From the NCBI GenBank assembly GCA_012841565.1, contig DUUM01000060.1, positions 1-8,387 of the forward strand: DNA of 8,387 bases, read 5' to 3'. Source of the stretch: Candidatus Epulonipiscium sp. (GTDB lineage Bacteria; Bacillota_A; Clostridia; Lachnospirales; Cellulosilyticaceae). Of this stretch, positions 1 to 7,002 are shown one piece after another (position 1 is the stretch's first letter; the number at the start of each line of letters is the position of its first letter). Position numbers and translations under genes: made by a program. Below the pieces are notes generated by a model. It saw only the letters and a program-made list of their open reading frames with translations. It made no database searches and had not been told where the DNA came from.

Positions 1-43
1 AAATATCTGCCAGTGAAAGCTGTTTATGTGGTATCATATACAT
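1..43 (-). CDS. 5' end of a leftward gene, probably an IS transposase (partial)
   Basis: On the minus strand an AAAGGAG ribosome binding site (54-48) precedes an ATG at 43-41, with a second in-frame ATG at 37-35. The 14 complete codons before the window edge read MYMIPHKQLSLADI. The 'KQLSLADI' style is one I associate with the first residues of DDE transposases of clostridial insertion sequences, which often begin 'IPxKQLSL.DIF'. That link is from memory and only 14 residues are visible, so the family is not established. The second ATG has the better spacing (10 nt, against 4 nt for the first). A possible minus-strand extended -10 (TGGTAAAAT, 98-90) lies upstream. The gene is divergent from the sensor operon. 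Confidence 0.5.
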   Translation of the reverse strand, partial: MYMIPHKQLSLADI

Positions 44-119
44 GTAACTCCTTTCGGGATATATGGTGGATTTGATTGATGATACTTCAATTTTACCATA
101 AACCAGTGAGGAGTTACAT
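42..119. repeat. 10-bp inverted repeat covering the start site of the leftward gene
   Basis: ATGTAACTCC at 42-51 is perfectly complementary to GGAGTTACAT at 110-119, with 58 nt between the arms. On the minus strand the inner arm contains the GGAG of the ribosome binding site and two bases of the ATG at 43. A leftward transcript starting beyond 119 would therefore pair its start site into the stem. A transcript starting between the arms would not, and the possible -10 at 95-90 would start one there. Several insertion sequences use this arrangement to block translation from read-through transcripts. Function here is inference. Confidence 0.5.
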
Positions 120-138
120 TTTTTATACAAAAAAATAT

Positions 139-175
139 CCCGTATTTATACGGGTTGTGGCGTTTCACAAACGCC
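139..175. repeat. Two tandem perfect hairpins upstream of the sensor operon
   Basis: Hairpin 1 is CCCGTA (139-144), loop TTTA, TACGGG (149-154). Hairpin 2 is GGCGTTT (159-165), loop CAC, AAACGCC (169-175). Only 4 nt separate them. They end 17 nt before the SD of the lipoprotein/7TM gene. Only a weak T-stretch follows (183-189), so this is not a convincing terminator. In addition ATATCCCG (135-142) is complementary to CGGGATAT (55-62), which would compete with hairpin 1. These could be a mobile-element end, a leader structure or an operator. Confidence 0.45.
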
Positions 176-192
176 TATTAATGATTTTTATT

Positions 193-202
193 AAAGGAGG
201 TG
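193..202 (+). promoter_or_regulatory. Strong ribosome binding site that sets a TTG start
   Basis: AAAGGAGGTG ends GGAGG at 200, 7 nt before TTG at 208. An in-frame ATG at 181 and further upstream in-frame codons back to position 76 have no such site and would run through the hairpins. The TTG start places a hydrophobic signal sequence at the N-terminus, as expected for a lipoprotein. Confidence 0.8.
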
Positions 203-207
203 TGTTT

Positions 208-2670
208 TTGAAAGTTCGCCTTGTTAATGATACAAAGCATGCAAGAAGAATAATTATTTTAATCACCATACTTATAATCACTATCTTTTCTTCTGCCTGT
301 GCAAAAAAATCAAAGGGCAATATAGTTATATATAATTTAGACGATTATTCCCCGTATCCAAAAGTTGTGAAAAAAATCTTCCCCTCATTTACGGTTGAAC
401 AAGCCGATAATAAAGCATATTACACTTTAGATGCTGGAGATATTACTGAAGCCTTTGATACTCAAGCCGCAGGCGCACTGGAAACTAAAATTGCAAAACA
501 CTGGTATCCGCAATATCTCGCAACTGTCATTATTGCTGTAGACCGTAATCAAACTAATGCCATAGTTGCCAGTTGGAGTGATTTATTTGCCAGCCAACAG
601 GAAATAGGCTTTTTTGATATGCCTGGAAATATACAAATGTTTACCGCTGCTATGTCTTATGGTTTAGAGGGGGAAGACTACTCTTTAACAAAGACCATTC
701 AACTGCTGACTTCACTTCATGACAATAACCTTCTTAAAATTAATTCATTTGAGTCGCCCATTATTATTTGTTTTGATTATCAAGCCACTGCCCTCATTGA
801 AAGTAGGCGTAATATTGAGATTATCATCCCCACAGAAGGAACCCTTACATATGAAAAAGGCTTGCTTTCAAACGAGAAACTTAGCTTTGAAGGCAATGTA
901 GATAAATTGTTATTTGACTCTAAACTACGCTTATTAGATGGACAAAGTGACCTTTCCATCTATCCTAACAAAACGGCATATAGCCCAGCTACCAGGGTTA
1001 CCGATTATAAACACTTTGCAAAAACCACCCAAAATGTTAGCAGGTTAATTGAGCGCAATGTTCTGGGCTCCAGAAGATATATGTCTATTGATAATTGGGA
1101 ACACCTTCATTTTGCTTTGATTTATATCATTATAATTACTGTATGGATAGTGTCAATCATGCGACGTTCCATGCAAAAGGGTATAACTTATGCCGCTTTT
1201 TCCACTGGAGTTCTTTTAATTGGATGGACCTTTATTCGTTTAATAAAATATCAAATTGATTTTAATCCTCTTCTTTCTAGGTATTTATGGTATGGCTTCT
1301 ATTTTTTTCAGTTAACATTGCCATTGGTTTTGTTATGGATGGCATGGGCAATAGATAAACCGGAAAATGAAATTTTTCCTCCTAAATGGTGGCAGTATAT
1401 AACAATCTTTATTAGTATCTTGATTATGCTTGTGTTTACCAATGATTTGCATGGATTTGTACTACGCCTTGATATGAGTAGTCCTGATTGGGATATACAT
1501 TATGGATATGGTTTGGGCTATTATGTGATCCTTTTTGTTTGCATGATAAATCTTGCCATGGTGTTTGTAATTCTAATACAAAAAAGCATAAAAAATCCGA
1601 GAAAAAAGGGGGTTATTCTACCTCTTATCCTTTTCTTTATATTTGGTGTCTATAACTACAAATATATAATACGGGACCCTTTTGTGTATGCAACGGACAT
1701 TACCATTATCACAGGACTTTTTACAATGTTTATGTTTGAAATTTGTATACGTTCGGGATTGATTCCAGTAAACACGAAATATATAAAGCTTTTCATACGA
1801 TCTCCGCTTAAAATACAAATTATCAATAATAAGGGAGAAATAGTCTTAACATCCCTATCTGCAACACCACTAAGCGAGGATGTCATTGACAAAGTATTAG
1901 CAACTTCATCTGTGTCGATTCTTCAAGATGATGACTCAGTGTTATTTGCTAATTCTATTCCAGGTGGTTATGCCATATGTCATGAAGATGTTAGCAAGCT
2001 TTCCAAATTGTATAGAAAAATTCATAAATCAACCCAAATGTTGAAGAAAGCCAATGCTATACTGGCTGAGGAAGAAAAATTAAAGCGATCTATTAACGAA
2101 AAAGATGCAAAAAAACAGTTGATGGAGCAGTTAGAAAATGAAATAGCTGAAAGTATAGGACAAATGTCCTCTATGATCGAAGTATTGCCCAATTTAAAAG
2201 ATCACTCACAAAAAGCCATTCGTATTGCATTATTACTTTGCTACATAAAGCGTCGGTGCAATTTGTTTTTCCGAGAAAAAGAAACAAACACAATAGCTAT
2301 AAATGAATTAATTATTTATATAGATGAACTCACTGAAATAGCAAAATATTCTAATATTCAAATTATAAACGTCAACCAAATAAAGGGAAGTATGGATATC
2401 AGGCAAGGTACATTGTTTTATGATTTTTTCTATGCAGTGATTGATTTAGCAATCCAAACCGGCTGCACTTATGTCATTGGGAACTTTGAAGCTAATGAAA
2501 AATTTTTTGTTATGCGATTTCTTCCATCAAAAGATATCGGAACATTCAAATTAAAATCTAAACTTATTGCAGCAATTGCTGCTGCTAAGGGGGAAATTGT
2601 CACAAAAAAGTTGGAGGATACAATCGGAATCAATATTTCTTTTCCGAAAGGAGGAAATACATATGATTGA
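208..2670 (+). CDS. Lipoprotein sensor: solute-binding-like domain fused to a 7TM histidine-kinase-type domain
   Basis: The 820-residue product begins at TTG 208. A signal sequence leads to SSAC with Cys31 as the likely lipidated residue; the -3 position is Ser rather than Leu. Residues about 35-285 look like a type 2 solute-binding fold: TVIIAVDRN (106-114) followed by SWSDL, and IIIPTEG (205-211) as in spermidine/iron-type binding proteins. Seven hydrophobic helices span about 300-515, ending in GLIPVNTKY, as in the 7TM N-terminal region of clostridial sensor kinases. A PAS-like segment (about 522-595), a charged coiled coil (about 595-660) and a tail containing CYIKRRCN (678-685) follow. 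I see no convincing phospho-acceptor box and no N or G box, so it may be a co-receptor rather than a kinase. The last 8 nt overlap the kinase gene. The ligand is unknown. Confidence 0.75.
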   Translation: MKVRLVNDTKHARRIIILITILIITIFSSACAKKSKGNIVIYNLDDYSPYPKVVKKIFPSFTVEQADNKAYYTLDAGDITEAFDTQAAGALETKIAKHWYPQYLATVIIAVDRNQTNAIVASWSDLFASQQEIGFFDMPGNIQMFTAAMSYGLEGEDYSLTKTIQLLTSLHDNNLLKINSFESPIIICFDYQATALIESRRNIEIIIPTEGTLTYEKGLLSNEKLSFEGNVDKLLFDSKLRLLDGQSDLSIYPNKTAYSPATRVTDYKHFAKTTQNVSRLIERNVLGSRRYMSIDNWEHLHFALIYIIIITVWIVSIMRRSMQKGITYAAFSTGVLLIGWTFIRLIKYQIDFNPLLSRYLWYGFYFFQLTLPLVLLWMAWAIDKPENEIFPPKWWQYITIFISILIMLVFTNDLHGFVLRLDMSSPDWDIHYGYGLGYYVILFVCMINLAMVFVILIQKSIKNPRKKGVILPLILFFIFGVYNYKYIIRDPFVYATDITIITGLFTMFMFEICIRSGLIPVNTKYIKLFIRSPLKIQIINNKGEIVLTSLSATPLSEDVIDKVLATSSVSILQDDDSVLFANSIPGGYAICHEDVSKLSKLYRKIHKSTQMLKKANAILAEEEKLKRSINEKDAKKQLMEQLENEIAESIGQMSSMIEVLPNLKDHSQKAIRIALLLCYIKRRCNLFFREKETNTIAINELIIYIDELTEIAKYSNIQIINVNQIKGSMDIRQGTLFYDFFYAVIDLAIQTGCTYVIGNFEANEKFFVMRFLPSKDIGTFKLKSKLIAAIAAAKGEIVTKKLEDTIGINISFPKGGNTYD

Positions 2671-4090
2671 ATTTTTTACTTTTTCATGGGAAGCACGTAT
2701 TTATATCACTGTTTTATTGGGCCTTTGTGTTTTAGCTCAAACCCTGGCTTTGCTACTTAATTTTTATCGTAATAGGCTAAATCTACGACAAGTGTTTAAA
2801 AACTTACTTGAAGTGTTTATATTATGCGAAATTCTTATCTTTTCTTTTTTGCATGGGCAGATTATACATGGGTATAAGAATGGATTTGTTGTGCCGACTG
2901 GATATGAAAATATTCGAGTTTTTGTTTTTCTCGTAATTTTAATACTTGTTATAATTATCTGTATTGTTAAAAAAACTCTATTGCCTGTTAGTGTTATGTT
3001 AGTCACTATTATATCATTACCCATTATTGAAAATATACTAAGACCTGTTTTTCCTTGGTTTTTCATTGGGGGCCTGATTTTTTTTCTAGGAAGAAGCATA
3101 AGGATTTGTATATCTAGTGTGATTGCAATAGGAGCAAATATCTCTGCTTTGTCGGTTATACATGCCATTGATACCCTATACACTGGTGTTTTATTTTCTG
3201 AAAATGATGGACACACACTTCTTTCTAATCAGCAAATGCAAAAGCTGATGATTGCCATTACAGGCAAGATCTTTCGCAATGCTTTACAGTTTTACAACAT
3301 ACTTATTTCAGACCAATATGAATCAAGGTACAAAAAGGTAGAACTAGATGGACAAATCATTTATCTTTTAAACGATGGGACTGCATGGATGTTTACAAAA
3401 ACAGATGTTTTGCTTGGAATAAAAAATTATATCCATATTTCTGCTGCCGATGTAACGCAACTTTGGAGATTGACTGCTAAATTACAGCTTCAAAATCAAG
3501 AACTAAAAAACAAAAGTGATGAATTAAAAGAAACGATGGCTAATTTGCATACCCTCAGCAAAAAAAAGGAAATTGAGAATGCTAAAATGCGTGCTCATGA
3601 TATTTTGGGACAGCGTCTCACTGTATTACTGCGTATTATACAAAATGAGCATATGATAGACTATGATTTGCTCACATCATTATCAAAAGGACTTTTAGCA
3701 GAATTAAAGGCAGAACAAAATGAAAGAAGACCATACGATAAGTTAAAAAGTATTCAACAGATTTTTGCTGCTATTGGGGTAGATATTAAATTTGAGGGAC
3801 AGTTACCAAGCAGTTCCCAACAAGCACACTTATTTATTGACATTATAAGAGAAGCCTCAACAAATGCTGTGAGACATGCTTTTGCTACGCAAATTAATAT
3901 AAGAGCTAATCGAATAGAAAATACATATCATTTGACAATAAAAAACAATGGCCACATAGCAGCCACTCCAATTATTCCTGGCAGTGGTATTAAGGTAATG
4001 AGAAAAAAAGCAACTGACCAAGGTGGTAATTTAAATATCATACAAAAACCATTATTTACATTATTTGTTACAATACCTGGAGGTGATTGA
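2663..4090 (+). CDS. Membrane sensor histidine kinase (HD-box, GHKL ATPase)
   Basis: The 475-residue product starts at ATG 2663, with AAAGGAGG at 2647-2654; in-frame upstream codons lie inside the previous gene. Residues about 10-175 hold roughly five or six hydrophobic helices. A PAS-like region (about 185-280) ends in a short coiled coil (about 282-310). The phospho-acceptor box is RAHDILGQRL with His312 followed by Asp, as in NarL-type (HisKA_3-like) kinases. The ATPase N box is EASTNAVRHA (397-406, Asn401) and a G box is GSGIKVM (440-446). All parts needed for autophosphorylation seem present. It presumably phosphorylates the response regulator encoded next and may take its signal from the preceding 7TM lipoprotein, with which it is translationally coupled (ATGATTGA overlap). 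I see no named orthologue. Confidence 0.88.
   Translation: MIEFFTFSWEARIYITVLLGLCVLAQTLALLLNFYRNRLNLRQVFKNLLEVFILCEILIFSFLHGQIIHGYKNGFVVPTGYENIRVFVFLVILILVIIICIVKKTLLPVSVMLVTIISLPIIENILRPVFPWFFIGGLIFFLGRSIRICISSVIAIGANISALSVIHAIDTLYTGVLFSENDGHTLLSNQQMQKLMIAITGKIFRNALQFYNILISDQYESRYKKVELDGQIIYLLNDGTAWMFTKTDVLLGIKNYIHISAADVTQLWRLTAKLQLQNQELKNKSDELKETMANLHTLSKKKEIENAKMRAHDILGQRLTVLLRIIQNEHMIDYDLLTSLSKGLLAELKAEQNERRPYDKLKSIQQIFAAIGVDIKFEGQLPSSSQQAHLFIDIIREASTNAVRHAFATQINIRANRIENTYHLTIKNNGHIAATPIIPGSGIKVMRKKATDQGGNLNIIQKPLFTLFVTIPGGD
4079..4087 (+). promoter_or_regulatory. Ribosome binding site pointing to an ATT start codon
   Basis: GGAGGTGAT lies inside the last codons of the kinase gene. GGAGG ends at 4083, 8 nt before the in-frame ATT at 4092, which gives the N-terminus INRVLIVDDH. 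The in-frame TTG at 4065 has no SD before it, and GTG 4083 lies within the SD itself. GTG 4101 would remove the first residues of the first beta strand. Confidence 0.65.
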
Positions 4091-4091
4091 T

Positions 4092-4709
4092 ATTAATAGA
4101 GTGCTTATTGTAGACGACCATGAATCTATGTGTGATTCCTTATCCCATGCCTTTACTAACACGGATGGTTTTATAGTAGTGGGAAGTTTGAAGAATGCCT
4201 TACATGCAGAATTGTACTGTATGAAACTAAAACCTGACTTAGTCCTGATGGATGTATGCACCGAAGGGGGAGCATCAGGTCTTGATGCAACTAAAACCAT
4301 TCTGAAAAAATACCCTAATATTAAAGTAATAGTGATGTCAGGTTTTGATGAGATTACTTATGCACCTAGGGCCAAGGAGGCGGGTGCAAAGGCCTTTGTT
4401 TTTAAAAGTAAAAGCCTTGACTATTTTGTTCAGGTAGCCAAAGGTGTCATGGAAGGTGAAAGCTCTTTTCCTGAACCAAAAACTATTCCTACCTCCATGG
4501 GTGAAGCACCCTTGACAGAAAGAGAAATGGAAATACTTAGACTTTTGTGTAAGCATATGACAAACAAAGAAATTGCTAATGAACTTTTTATTAGCGAACA
4601 TACGGTTAAATATCATAAATCTAATATGCTTGCTAAAACAGGTTTTAAAAAAGCTGTGGATCTTGCATTTTATATGATTTCTAATGGATTGATTAACCCT
4701 CTTTATTAA
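4092..4709 (+). CDS. NarL/LuxR-family response regulator, probable ATT start
   Basis: A 205-residue DNA-binding response regulator. The receiver domain (about 1-118) has the acidic pair Asp8-Asp9, phospho-acceptor Asp54 in LMDV, the conserved Ser83 in VMSGF and Lys105 in FVFKS, so it should be phosphorylatable. The C-terminal LuxR-type helix-turn-helix (about 140-200) reads LTEREMEILRLL, then NKEIANELFISEHTVKYHK (158-176). Full length is normal for the family only if translation begins near 4092, where the SD points; that codon is ATT. A TTG at 4065 would add nine residues (214 aa). It overlaps nothing if ATT is used and follows the kinase stop by 1 nt. The likely target is the palindrome at 4728, before the SPFH gene (inference). 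NarL-type regulators such as LiaR control envelope-stress genes in other Firmicutes. Confidence 0.9.
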   Translation: MNRVLIVDDHESMCDSLSHAFTNTDGFIVVGSLKNALHAELYCMKLKPDLVLMDVCTEGGASGLDATKTILKKYPNIKVIVMSGFDEITYAPRAKEAGAKAFVFKSKSLDYFVQVAKGVMEGESSFPEPKTIPTSMGEAPLTEREMEILRLLCKHMTNKEIANELFISEHTVKYHKSNMLAKTGFKKAVDLAFYMISNGLINPLY

Positions 4710-4727
4710 ACTTAAAATAAATTAAAA

Positions 4728-4744
4728 CTAGCCGCTACGGCTAG
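4728..4744. promoter_or_regulatory. Perfect 7-3-7 palindrome, candidate response-regulator operator
   Basis: CTAGCCG (4728-4734), CTA, CGGCTAG (4738-4744). It stands 19 nt after the response regulator stop and just before the promoter of the SPFH gene. No T-run follows on the plus strand, so it is a poor terminator in that direction. On the minus strand it is followed by TTTTAATTTATTTT, but no leftward gene is nearby. Its centre (4736) is about -43 from the start expected for the extended -10 promoter, or about -61 for the alternative promoter. Both are usual activator positions. The role is inferred. Confidence 0.5.
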
Positions 4745-4762
4745 GGTGGGAAACTAGAATAA

Positions 4763-4790
4763 TTGATATAATTAAAATAAAGGCGATAAT
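4763..4790 (+). promoter_or_regulatory. Candidate sigma-A promoter(s) for the SPFH/zinc-ribbon cluster
   Basis: Two overlapping readings exist. The first is an extended -10, TGATATAAT (4764-4772), with a perfect TATAAT but a poor -35 (GGGTGG, 4744-4749); that would suit an activator-dependent promoter with a start near 4779. The second is TTGATA (4763-4768), 16 nt, then GATAAT (4785-4790), with a start near 4797 and a leader of about 20 nt that still keeps AAAGGGG. The sequence cannot decide between them. Confidence 0.5.
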
Positions 4791-4816
4791 TGCTAAGGAG
4801 AAAGGGGAAATATATT

Positions 4817-6148
4817 ATGGGCTTAATTAAAGCTGCAATAGGAGCCGCTGGCGGTGTTATGGCGGATCAGTGGAAAGAATATTTTTATTGTGAATCTTTA
4901 CCTGAAAACGTTATGGTAACCAAAGGGCAAAAGCGTGTTTCAGGACGCTCATCCAATACAAGGGGTGAGGAAAATATTATAACAAATGGTTCAGGGATAG
5001 CTGTAGCAGATGGACAGTGCATGATTATTGTTGATCAAGGCAAAGTCCTTGATCTTTGTGCTGAACCTGGTGAATATACATTTGATGCCGGGGGTGAACC
5101 ATCACTATTTGCAGGGGGCAGTTTTGGTGAAAATGCCAGTGCATCACTGAAAAGTGTTTGGGAACGCTTTAAGTTTGGTGGGAGCCCTGGCAAAGATACC
5201 CGGGTCTATTATTTTAATACCAAAGAACTGATTGGTAACAAATACGGAACCCCAAGCCCAGTTCCTTTTCGGGTTGTAGATAATAATATTGGACTTGATA
5301 TTGATATATCAATTCGCTGTTTTGGAGAATATAGTTATCGTATTACTAACCCAATTCTTTTCTATAAAAACGTTAGTGGTAATATTTCCAATGAGTATAC
5401 TCGAGACACAATAGATGGGCAGCTTAAAAGCGAATTGATGACGGCACTTCAACCTGCTTTTGCAAAAATAAGCGATATGGGAATTCGTTATTCTTCCCTC
5501 CCTGGACATACAATGGAACTTGCAGATGCATTAAACGATGTTCTTTCTGAAAAATGGGCTAATTTACGTGGCCTTGAAATCGTATCATTTGGTGTGTCCT
5601 CAGTAAAGGCCAGCGAAGAAGATGAGAAAATGATAAAAGAGCTACAACGCAACGCTACTTTCCGCAATCCTACAATGGCAGCAGCACATATGGTAGGAGC
5701 CCAGGCTGCAGCTATGCAAAGTGCGGCGGCTAATGAAGGAACAGGCCCAGCTATGGCTTTCATGGGAATGAATATGGCCGGGCAGGCAGGAGGAATGAAT
5801 GCTCAGAACCTGTATCAAATGGGACAACAGCAGGAACAAGAACAGGCCCAGCAACCATCTGCTTCAGCGCCTGTTTTGGCTGGTTGGCAGTGTGCTTGTG
5901 GCCATAGTGGAAATACGGGTAAATTTTGTATGGAATGTGGCAAAGCCCAGCCTCAAGCGGATGGTTGGTCTTGCAACTGTGGCGCTGTAAATAAAGGCAA
6001 GTTTTGTATGGAGTGTGGCAAAGCAAAACCTGCTGGTGTTCCTCAATATAAGTGCGACAAATGTGGCTGGGAGCCGAAAGATAAGGCAAATCCACCCAAA
6101 TTCTGCCCAGAATGTGGGGATATTTTTGATGATGGGGATTTAACATAA
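4817..6148 (+). CDS. SPFH-domain protein with three C-terminal zinc ribbons (YdjI-like)
   Basis: The 443-residue product starts at ATG 4817 after AAAGGGG (4801-4807), with AAGGAG a little further up. The N-terminus MGLIKAAIGAAGGVMADQW and the segment with VTKGQKR, then NGSGIAVADGQCMIIVDQGK, match the YdjI-type SPFH family (once named 'virion core protein-like'). The SPFH/Band-7 part covers about 25-290. A Met/Ala/Gly/Gln-rich linker follows (about 295-355). Then come three four-cysteine ribbons: Cys359/361/371/374, Cys386/388/397/400 and Cys413/416/430/433. No transmembrane helix is seen, so membrane contact would be through the SPFH part or a partner. In Bacillus subtilis YdjI works with YdjG and YdjH to link PspA to the membrane. 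Three ribbons may serve as docking sites (inference). Confidence 0.88.
   Translation: MGLIKAAIGAAGGVMADQWKEYFYCESLPENVMVTKGQKRVSGRSSNTRGEENIITNGSGIAVADGQCMIIVDQGKVLDLCAEPGEYTFDAGGEPSLFAGGSFGENASASLKSVWERFKFGGSPGKDTRVYYFNTKELIGNKYGTPSPVPFRVVDNNIGLDIDISIRCFGEYSYRITNPILFYKNVSGNISNEYTRDTIDGQLKSELMTALQPAFAKISDMGIRYSSLPGHTMELADALNDVLSEKWANLRGLEIVSFGVSSVKASEEDEKMIKELQRNATFRNPTMAAAHMVGAQAAAMQSAAANEGTGPAMAFMGMNMAGQAGGMNAQNLYQMGQQQEQEQAQQPSASAPVLAGWQCACGHSGNTGKFCMECGKAQPQADGWSCNCGAVNKGKFCMECGKAKPAGVPQYKCDKCGWEPKDKANPPKFCPECGDIFDDGDLT
5921..6024 (+). repeat. Duplicated zinc-ribbon half inside the SPFH gene
   Basis: The 26 nt at 5921-5946 recur at 5999-6024 with two silent differences (AAA/AAG and GAA/GAG); both copies encode KFCMECGKA. 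The offset is 78 bp. The upstream CxC halves (Cys359/361 and Cys386/388) are 27 residues apart, so one codon was gained or lost. This points to a fairly recent tandem duplication or ongoing gene conversion of ribbons 1 and 2. Ribbon 3 is of a different type (CxxC...CxxC). Confidence 0.75.
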
Positions 6149-6169
6149 ATAAATGGCAGGAGGCATATA

Positions 6170-6892
6170 ATGGCATTTTTTAGTAAAAAATACTGTGATA
6201 TTTGTGATGAAAAAATAGGACTTTTAGGCAACAAAAAACTAATTGATGGAAATATGTGCAAAAATTGTGCGGGATTATTATCTCCTCATTTCACTAACCG
6301 TCGCAAAACAAGTCTTGAGGATATTAAGGACCACCTAGCATACCGAGAGAACAATAAAAAGGATGTTGCTGCGTTTAATGCTACTCGAACCATTGGAAGA
6401 AATACTAAGGTAATATTGGATGAAGATGCAGGAAGGTTTATTGTAAGCTCTGCGGGTAGTTGGCAAAACCAAAATCCCGATGTAATAGACTTTTCCCAAG
6501 TGACTGGCTGCCAAACAGAGATTCGCGAGTACAAAACTGAGTTGAAATGGAAGGATAAAGATGGCAATGATGTTAGCTTTAGTCCCCGCCGTTATGAAAT
6601 AGATTATGATTTCTTTGTTACAATTGAGATTAATTCCCCTTGGTTTAATCAGATTAATTTTAAAATCAATGATAGGCGAGTTGACATTCGCGGTTCAGTA
6701 GAATATCGGGAAATGGAAAGGCAATCAAAAGAAATTAAAGAAACTCTTACCCAGGTACGTCAGGAAGTTCGGGAAAGTGTAGTCGCTGCAAGTGCGGCCA
6801 AAACAGCTCAAACATGCTCCTTTTGCGGTGCTACTACTACTCCAGATCCAAGGGGATGTTGTGAATTTTGCGGAGGTGCAGTCCAAGGGTAA
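6170..6892 (+). CDS. DUF4428-type protein with zinc ribbons at both ends
   Basis: A 240-residue protein starting at ATG 6170, 6 nt after AGGAGG (6158-6163) and 21 nt after the SPFH gene. The N-terminal zinc-binding domain has Cys9/Cys12 (YCDICDEK) and Cys30/Cys33 (MCKNCAG), and with the following segment it resembles DUF4428. Residues about 70-185 alternate hydrophobic and charged positions as a beta-rich domain would, with VIDFSQVTGCQ and a conserved-looking WFNQINFKI; this may be a PH-like fold (guess). A charged helix (about 178-210) leads to a C-terminal ribbon Cys216/219/231/234, with an extra Cys230. No signal peptide or membrane helix is seen. The exact role is unknown. It presumably acts with the SPFH protein, with which it is almost certainly co-transcribed. 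Confidence 0.75.
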   Translation: MAFFSKKYCDICDEKIGLLGNKKLIDGNMCKNCAGLLSPHFTNRRKTSLEDIKDHLAYRENNKKDVAAFNATRTIGRNTKVILDEDAGRFIVSSAGSWQNQNPDVIDFSQVTGCQTEIREYKTELKWKDKDGNDVSFSPRRYEIDYDFFVTIEINSPWFNQINFKINDRRVDIRGSVEYREMERQSKEIKETLTQVRQEVRESVVAASAAKTAQTCSFCGATTTPDPRGCCEFCGGAVQG

Positions 6893-7002
6893 TGTTAGTT
6901 AAAAGATTTCACTGAAGGATGTCAATGTGCTGATAATTCTTGCCACATAGGTAATCCATAAAAGTGAAATTTAATTTAATAAAAATCAAAGGGGGTAATG
7001 GT
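6893..7002. other. 110-bp gap with a weak possible promoter
   Basis: This is the widest gap within the cluster. It holds TTCACT (6908-6913), 18 nt, then GATAAT (6932-6937), a mediocre sigma-A match. ATTTCACT (6906-6913) is inversely repeated as AGTGAAAT (6963-6970). There is no terminator. The downstream SD AAAGGGGGT is at 6988-6996. A short extension of the next reading frame reaches back to a GTG at 6964 but has no SD. Confidence 0.3.

Noticed and set aside
76..207. Extension of the lipoprotein/7TM gene upstream to 76 or 181
   Set aside because: There is no ribosome binding site, it crosses two hairpins, and it buries the signal sequence. TTG 208 has an ideal SD and gives a normal lipoprotein N-terminus.
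2764..3216. 150-codon open frame on the minus strand inside the kinase gene
   Set aside because: It is a shadow of the membrane-helix region of a clear kinase gene, with no SD or family likeness.
4065..4091. TTG 4065 or GTG 4083 as the regulator start
   Set aside because: TTG 4065 has no SD and adds residues not typical of receiver domains; GTG 4083 lies in the SD itself.
4728..4744. Palindrome as terminator of the signalling operon
   Set aside because: The stem is only 7 bp and no T-run follows on the plus strand. A T-rich tail exists only on the minus strand, where no gene needs ending.
5921..6024. CRISPR or other array
   Set aside because: There are only two copies, in frame, and both encode the same zinc-ribbon half; this is a coding duplication.
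5760..6176. 138-codon open frame on the minus strand across the zinc-ribbon region
   Set aside because: It is antisense to repeated Cys codons; its His/Cys-rich look is a by-product of the ribbons on the plus strand.
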